10,235 nt of DNA, from the NCBI GenBank assembly GCA_031254675.1, contig JAIRTV010000016.1:1-10235 (forward strand), in the 5' to 3' direction. Below are positions 6,032-10,235 of the stretch, piece after piece; position 1 is the stretch's first letter, and each line of letters begins with the position of its first letter. The notes below the pieces were generated by a model. The model searched no databases, had not been told where the DNA came from, and worked only from the letters and a program-made list of their open reading frames with translations. Source of the DNA: Planctomycetaceae bacterium (GTDB lineage Bacteria > Planctomycetota > Planctomycetia > Pirellulales > Thermoguttaceae). Position numbers and translations under genes: made by a program.

Positions 6032-6538
6032 ATGGGTATTCGTTTTTTTTGTCCGAACGGGCATAAATTGAATGTTAAAGTGCATTTAGCCGGTAAAGCG
6101 GGGTTTTGTCCTGAATGCGGAGCAAGACTTATTATTCCATTGCAAAGTACGCGAAAAAGCAGCAGAGAACTTAACGAACCGAACGAACACAACAAACCAA
6201 ACGAACACCAAACACAGAACGAATCTCAACAATCTCAACAAAATGTTCCCGATGCCAATCCGGTCATTTCCGAAATACCCACACAACCCCAATCATTGGA
6301 AACTTCAACAAAACATGTTGTCAAATCCGAAAAAATTCTCAATCCAATCTTGCAAGATCAAACAGTTGTCTGGTATGTTCAAGTACCGGGCGGTCCCCAA
6401 TACGGTCCTGTTACCGGACAGATAATTCATTCCTGGATTCAAGAACAACGCCTCGAACCGGCAATGTTGGTTTGGCGCGAAGGTTGGTCAAATTGGTTGG
6501 AAGCCAAAAACGTCTTTACTGAATTGGAATTTCAATAA
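6032..6538 (+). CDS. Zinc-ribbon + GYF_2 (DUF4339) domain protein
   Basis: 168 residues. The N-terminus (1-37), MGIRFFCPNGHKLNVKVHLAG then FCPECGARLIIP, is a short zinc ribbon with likely ligands C7, H11, C26 and C29; it closely follows the 'FxCPxGHxLxVxxxxAGKxGxCPxCG' form widespread in Planctomycetota. A low-complexity linker (about 40-105) is rich in N, E, Q and H (repeats of NEPNEH / NKPNEH type). The C-terminus (about 111-165) is a GYF_2 domain: VVWYVQVPGGPQYGPVTGQI, then W135 and the paired tryptophans of LVWREGWSNWLEA. GYF_2 domains are thought to bind proline-rich peptides or membrane-protein tails; the partner here is unknown. There is no signal peptide, so it is cytoplasmic. The ATG follows an A-rich stretch without a Shine-Dalgarno. 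It is followed after 33 bp by the hybrid kinase on the same strand, so co-transcription is likely. Upstream, an 11-bp direct repeat ACTCTTAACTA (5996..6006, 6015..6025) may be regulatory. Confidence 0.85.
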   Translation: MGIRFFCPNGHKLNVKVHLAGKAGFCPECGARLIIPLQSTRKSSRELNEPNEHNKPNEHQTQNESQQSQQNVPDANPVISEIPTQPQSLETSTKHVVKSEKILNPILQDQTVVWYVQVPGGPQYGPVTGQIIHSWIQEQRLEPAMLVWREGWSNWLEAKNVFTELEFQ

Positions 6539-6571
6539 AACACTCCTCAAGTTCCCTACGTTATTACTCTA

Positions 6572-9500
6572 ATGATTGCGGAAACAATTCTCCATTCTTT
6601 ATTAAAAGCGAAAAATACCGACGTTTTTCATATTGATTGCGATGGTATTTTTACGTTTTACAAGGGCAATGTGATATTGCGATTTCTCAAACGTACCGAT
6701 TCACCTATTGGAGTTTCGATTTATGAACTCTTTCAGCAGATTAACGGTATTTTGGCAGCGGTAAAACAAGCCTTGCTCGGCGAAACAACTGTTACGGTCG
6801 AATGGAATTACGGACAACTTCTTGAATTGCGAATGTTTCCCGAATTTGCCGAAGACAACACTATTAAGGGCGTGGTCGGTATGGCGTTTGATAAAACCGA
6901 TGTTGCCCAAATTCATGGTACGCAAGAAAATCAATGGTTACTCGAAACCGCTTTTGAAAGTCTTCCGGACGGCATGATGGTAGTTGACGAAAACTTGGTG
7001 GTTCGTCGTGCGAACAAAGCTATTCGCAATTGGTTGCCGGAACTGGTTCCCAATCGCGATACTTGTTATCGTTCTCTTGTTGGCATTTCGGAACCGTGTA
7101 GTTTTTGCCCTTGCCTGAAAACATTCGAAACCGGAGAGCGGCATCAACATATCTATCACAATTCGCGTTATGATCGTTGGTATGAATTGACGAGTTATCC
7201 GATTTTCGATCCTGTTACGGGCAAACCGGTGTTTGTGCTTGAATATGTACGCGATATCGACGAACAACATCGCCGCGAAGAAGCGTTGAGTCATCAGAAA
7301 AAACTACTCAACGCAATTCTTGATGCGTCTTTGGATGGTATTTTGGCGTTGACCGATGGCATTGAGACGCCGTTCGCGAACGCAAGATATTCCGAATTTT
7401 TCCGCGACTGGCAAAAGTTGCGTTTCAACGAACCTCTTGAAGTTGTCCGAAATTTTTATAACGAAATATTATTGGATGTGGACGTTTTGCTGGAAATGGT
7501 TGCTGATGTACGGGAAAACCATCGTTCGCGTGAAGGAATTGTGCATACGCGCGGCGGGAAAGTTTCTTATGTACGGGGGCGAGTTGCCGAAACCGGACTG
7601 GGGCGAACCGGAATAACGGAAATCTGGACTTATCGCGATATCACCGAACAAGTCCGATTCGAACAAACGCTTCGAATCATGCAAACCGCCATCAATAATA
7701 TTTCCATTCCGATTTTTCGGGTTTCTGAATCAGGACAAATTGTTTATGTCAACAAGTCGATGATTCAATCTCTTGGTTATCAGAGCGGCGGTCAAATTCT
7801 TAACCGTTATGTTTGGGAGATTAGTATTCCTTATACCGAACAGACTTGGTCGGAATTTTGGGCGGAATTGCTCAACACCAAATCAGCAAAAATAAGCGGA
7901 CGGATTTGCCGGAACGACGGAACAGATTATCCGGCGGAATTGTTTTGTGATTCGATTGAGCAAGACGGTAAAAATTACATGGTTGCGTGTATCCATGATT
8001 TAACCGAACAAACGTTGCGAATTGAAGCGGAAAAAGCGTCCGGCGAAAAGAGCAAGTTTCTTGCTCACATGTCCCATGAAATCCGAACTCCGCTCAATGG
8101 GGTGATTGGCATGTGTGATCTTTTGCTTGGCACCGAATTGACGGTCAAACAACGCGAATATGCGTTGATGGCTCAATCGTCCGGTCAACATCTCCTTTCG
8201 TTGATCAGCGATATTCTTGATTTTTCCAAAATTGAAGCGGGCAAACTCGAAATAGAATCTTACGAATTTGATTTACCGGAATTGATTGATTCGGTGTTTG
8301 GTATTCTTGCGCCGACGGCGCTCAGTAAACGGCTTGAACTGTGTGAGGTGTTTCGGAATAAAATTTCGCAACGTGTTGTGGGAGATGCCAGCCGAGTTCG
8401 GCAAATTCTTGTCAATTTTATCGGTAACGCAATCAAATTCACTTCGAAAGGCGGAATTCGGTTAGTGATTAGTGTGATTGATGTTTGCGATTTGCATGTT
8501 CCGGTGCGTCAACGGATTCGGTTTGACGTGATTGATTCGGGGATTGGCATTGCGAAATCGCAAATCAATCGATTATTTACTTCGTTTTCGCAAATTGATT
8601 CGTCGTTTGCGCGTCGTTTTGGCGGTACGGGGCTTGGTTTGGCGATTTCTAAAGAGTTGATTCATTTGATGGATGGAACGGTTGGAGTTGAAAGTATTGA
8701 GGGCGAAGGGTCGGATTTTTGGTTTGAGATTCCGTTTCCCGTGGTGGTTGCCGACAACAAAACAAAAACAACAACCGCAATAACGACAACAACAGCAATA
8801 ACATTGAAAGAGTCGTTATTTACTTTGCCGTTTGATGATCCGTTTTTTGCTGGAGTTTCGGTGTATGTTGTTGCCGGTAACACGGTGTTGCTCAATGCGT
8901 TGACGTTGCAACTGCAATCGTGGAACATGAAGGTTTCGGAGTTTTCTGATATTCGGGCGGCGCGAGCGATGTTTGATCCTGATTGTCCGCCGCGTTTGAT
9001 TTTGATTGACCAATCTGTTTTTGAATTGCCGGAGGCGGTTGCGGACGGTGTTGCGTGGCGTAATGCTGTCAAATCTGTTTCGCAACAGCATCAGATCACA
9101 ATGATCATGCTTGTTTCGATTGGCGAGTCGCCGGACACTTCTTATCCGGTCAATTCTTTTGCTGATTTATTTTTGACGAAGCCGGTGTTGTCGGTGGATC
9201 TTGCGGAGACATTGGCGGCGGTGTTGAGTGGGGTTGACATGGAGCAACTTCTTCGCAACAACAAACGCAAACAACGTAAACAATTAACGCAGACGGAGCA
9301 ATTGCGGCAAAATGAGATTGAGCGATTGCACAAGACGCAAATCGTTCTTGTGGCGGAAGACAATCGTGTTAATCAGATTGTGATTGCTGAAATGTTGAAT
9401 CGGGCGCAATATCAATGTGAGATTACGGGCAATGGGATTGAGGCGTGTGAGGCGGTGGTGCGAACGGGTTTTGATATTATTTTGATGGATTGTCAGATGC

Positions 9501-9745
9501 CGGAGCGGGACGGGTTGGAGGCGACGCGGATTATTCGCAAGATGGAGCGGGGCGAAACCGAACAAAAACCGGCGCATTGTGGGCGTATTCCGATTATTGC
9601 TCTAACGGCGAACGCCACCAAGGGAGACGAAGACCAATGCCTCAATGCGGGAATGGATGCGTTTTGTAGTAAACCGATTGAATCGGAAAAATTGTTTGCT
9701 ATTATTGAGTATTGGCTTTCGGCAAAAATGTCCTATAGAAAATAG
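6572..9745 (+). CDS. Multi-PAS hybrid sensor histidine kinase with two receiver domains
   Basis: 1057 residues, no signal peptide or membrane segment, so a cytoplasmic sensor. Order: a divergent PAS-like N-terminus (about 15-112); PAS 2 (122-235) with a cysteine cluster C165, C176, C179, C181 (EPCSFCPC); PAS 3 (245-360); PAS 4 (365-480, ending HDLTEQ); HisKA with phospho-acceptor H502 in MSHEIRTPLNG; HATPase_c (about 604-722) with N box N615/N619, G1 DSGIGI (D655) and G2 GGTGLGL (684-690); a threonine-rich linker (730-745); a degenerate receiver (about 762-886) that keeps D813 and K870 but has A-G-N in place of the acidic pair; and a canonical receiver (about 923-1050) with E929/D930, phospho-acceptor D973 (LMDCQMP), T1012 and K1034. 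There is no HPt domain, so phosphotransfer must involve another protein. The signal is unknown. The start ATG lies 33 bp after the GYF_2 gene, with no strong ribosome site. It ends in TAG (9743..9745), immediately before the hairpin array, which remains open in the same frame. Confidence 0.95.
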   Translation: MIAETILHSLLKAKNTDVFHIDCDGIFTFYKGNVILRFLKRTDSPIGVSIYELFQQINGILAAVKQALLGETTVTVEWNYGQLLELRMFPEFAEDNTIKGVVGMAFDKTDVAQIHGTQENQWLLETAFESLPDGMMVVDENLVVRRANKAIRNWLPELVPNRDTCYRSLVGISEPCSFCPCLKTFETGERHQHIYHNSRYDRWYELTSYPIFDPVTGKPVFVLEYVRDIDEQHRREEALSHQKKLLNAILDASLDGILALTDGIETPFANARYSEFFRDWQKLRFNEPLEVVRNFYNEILLDVDVLLEMVADVRENHRSREGIVHTRGGKVSYVRGRVAETGLGRTGITEIWTYRDITEQVRFEQTLRIMQTAINNISIPIFRVSESGQIVYVNKSMIQSLGYQSGGQILNRYVWEISIPYTEQTWSEFWAELLNTKSAKISGRICRNDGTDYPAELFCDSIEQDGKNYMVACIHDLTEQTLRIEAEKASGEKSKFLAHMSHEIRTPLNGVIGMCDLLLGTELTVKQREYALMAQSSGQHLLSLISDILDFSKIEAGKLEIESYEFDLPELIDSVFGILAPTALSKRLELCEVFRNKISQRVVGDASRVRQILVNFIGNAIKFTSKGGIRLVISVIDVCDLHVPVRQRIRFDVIDSGIGIAKSQINRLFTSFSQIDSSFARRFGGTGLGLAISKELIHLMDGTVGVESIEGEGSDFWFEIPFPVVVADNKTKTTTAITTTTAITLKESLFTLPFDDPFFAGVSVYVVAGNTVLLNALTLQLQSWNMKVSEFSDIRAARAMFDPDCPPRLILIDQSVFELPEAVADGVAWRNAVKSVSQQHQITMIMLVSIGESPDTSYPVNSFADLFLTKPVLSVDLAETLAAVLSGVDMEQLLRNNKRKQRKQLTQTEQLRQNEIERLHKTQIVLVAEDNRVNQIVIAEMLNRAQYQCEITGNGIEACEAVVRTGFDIILMDCQMPERDGLEATRIIRKMERGETEQKPAHCGRIPIIALTANATKGDEDQCLNAGMDAFCSKPIESEKLFAIIEYWLSAKMSYRK
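8768..8803 (+). repeat. 18-bp tandem duplication coding for a Thr-rich linker
   Basis: Two adjacent 18-nt copies, ACAACAACCGCAATAACG and ACAACAACAGCAATAACA, differ at two positions. They encode TTTAIT twice (kinase residues 733-744), in the linker between the HATPase domain and the degenerate receiver. A flexible linker that tolerates length change is the likely reason it persists. Confidence 0.8.
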
Positions 9746-9798
9746 ACTTTTTCTCTAACCCTTTCCCAAGAAAAAGGTTGCTCACCTGAAAACGGTGT

Positions 9799-10235
9799 AT
9801 TTTCAGGCGAAAACGGCGCATTTTCAGGTGAAAATGGCGCATTTTCAGATGAAAATGGCGCATTTTCAGATGAAAACGGCGCATTTTCAGGTGAAAACGG
9901 CGCATTTTCAGATGAAAACGGCGCATTTTCAGATGAAAATGGCGCATTTTCAGGTGAAAATGGCGCATTTTCAGGCGAAAACGGCGTATTTGCCGGCGCA
10001 AATGCCGTATTTGCCGGCGCAAATGTCGTATTTGCCGGCGCAAATGCCGCATTTGCCGGCGCAAATGCCGTATTTGCCGGCGCAAATGCCGCATTTGCCG
10101 GCGCAAATGCCGCATTTGCCGGCGCAAATGTCGTATTTGCCGGCGCAAATGCCGCATTTGCCGGCGCAAATGCCGCATTTGCCGGCGCAAATGCCGCATT
10201 TGCCGGCGCAAATGTCGTATTTGCCGGCGCAAATG
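9799..10235. repeat. Array of 21 hairpin units, exact 21-bp period, two unit types
   Basis: Each unit is a 16-nt hairpin (6-bp stem, 4-nt loop) plus a 5-nt linker, with no indels. Type A: nine units, hairpins at 9799..9814 then every 21 bp to 9967..9982, of the form ATTTTC-loop-GAAAAY, loops AGGC/AGGT/AGAT, linker GGCGC (GGCGT after the ninth). Type B: twelve units from 9988..10003 to 10219..10234, all with the identical hairpin ATTTGC-CGGC-GCAAAT and linkers GCCGC, GCCGT or GTCGT. A degenerate half-unit (GAAAAC, 9788..9793) precedes the first full one. Between A and B the fifth stem pair changes from T-A to G-C on both arms, so pairing is kept. In every unit type the stem core is invariant, and variation falls in loops, the outermost pair and linkers. 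The array is not CRISPR, since the units are contiguous with no spacers. It begins 54 bp after the kinase stop and runs off the window edge. Two forward frames, including that of the kinase, are open throughout, as is a reverse frame. Confidence 0.95.

Noticed and set aside
9747..9776. CTTTTTCT / AGAAAAAG stem after the kinase as its terminator
   Set aside because: Eight AT-rich pairs with a 14-nt loop and no following U-tract; too weak to call.
9702..10232. Long minus-strand ORF of MRHLRRQ / MRRFHLK heptapeptide repeats
   Set aside because: It is open only because the 21-bp array has no stop in that frame; its non-repeat end overlaps the kinase 3' end antisense. No ribosome site or non-repetitive domain supports it.
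9799..10235. CRISPR array
   Set aside because: Units are contiguous, 21 bp and near-identical, with no unique spacers and no cas genes nearby.

Overview
The window looks like a chromosomal segment of a Planctomycetota bacterium. The main evidence is the DUF1559 (pseudopilin-like) gene at 3809..4975, whose prepilin-type leader runs into the AVQAAREAARRMQC signature of that phylum. Supporting evidence is a DUF1559 C-terminal remnant, a secreted LamG + FAD-dependent oxidoreductase fusion, a small carboxypeptidase-regulatory-like lipoprotein, and a zinc-ribbon + GYF_2 protein. The DNA is AT-rich for the phylum, which would fit a gut-associated lineage such as Thermoguttaceae. That placement is inference; no rRNA or marker gene is present.

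Left half, all on the minus strand. From high to low coordinates: a frameshifted small secreted protein (5292..5709) preceded by a short hypothetical ORF (5757..5936); the DUF1559 gene; a lipoprotein (3167..3658); the oxidoreductase (935..3112); a DUF1559 C-terminal remnant (402..659); and the first 63 codons of another secreted protein leaving the left edge (1..189). A 262-bp MITE-like element (670..931) with perfect 15-bp terminal inverted repeats and a 7-bp direct repeat TTATTAA lies exactly between the oxidoreductase stop and the DUF1559 remnant. DUF1559, lipoprotein and oxidoreductase look like one cell-envelope/periplasmic cassette.

A run of 12 G (minus strand, 4993..5004) precedes the DUF1559 reading frame. 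At 12 G no ATG reads into DUF1559. One base more connects it to an ATG at 5025, and one base fewer connects it to an ATG at 5093 that has a good Shine-Dalgarno. This is the geometry of a phase-variable contingency locus, or of a homopolymer error.

Right half, plus strand: a zinc-ribbon/GYF_2 protein (6032..6538) and, 33 bp later, a 1057-residue cytoplasmic hybrid histidine kinase (6572..9745; four PAS-like sensors, HisKA, HATPase, a degenerate receiver and a canonical receiver). After the kinase stop lies a strictly 21-bp-periodic array of 21 units that runs off the right edge. Each unit is a 6-bp-stem, 4-nt-loop hairpin plus a 5-nt linker. The units fall into two blocks (9 of type A, 12 of type B) that differ by a compensatory base-pair change in the stem. 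The array also stays open in frame with the kinase beyond its single TAG. The hairpin array and the G12 switch are the two most unusual things here.
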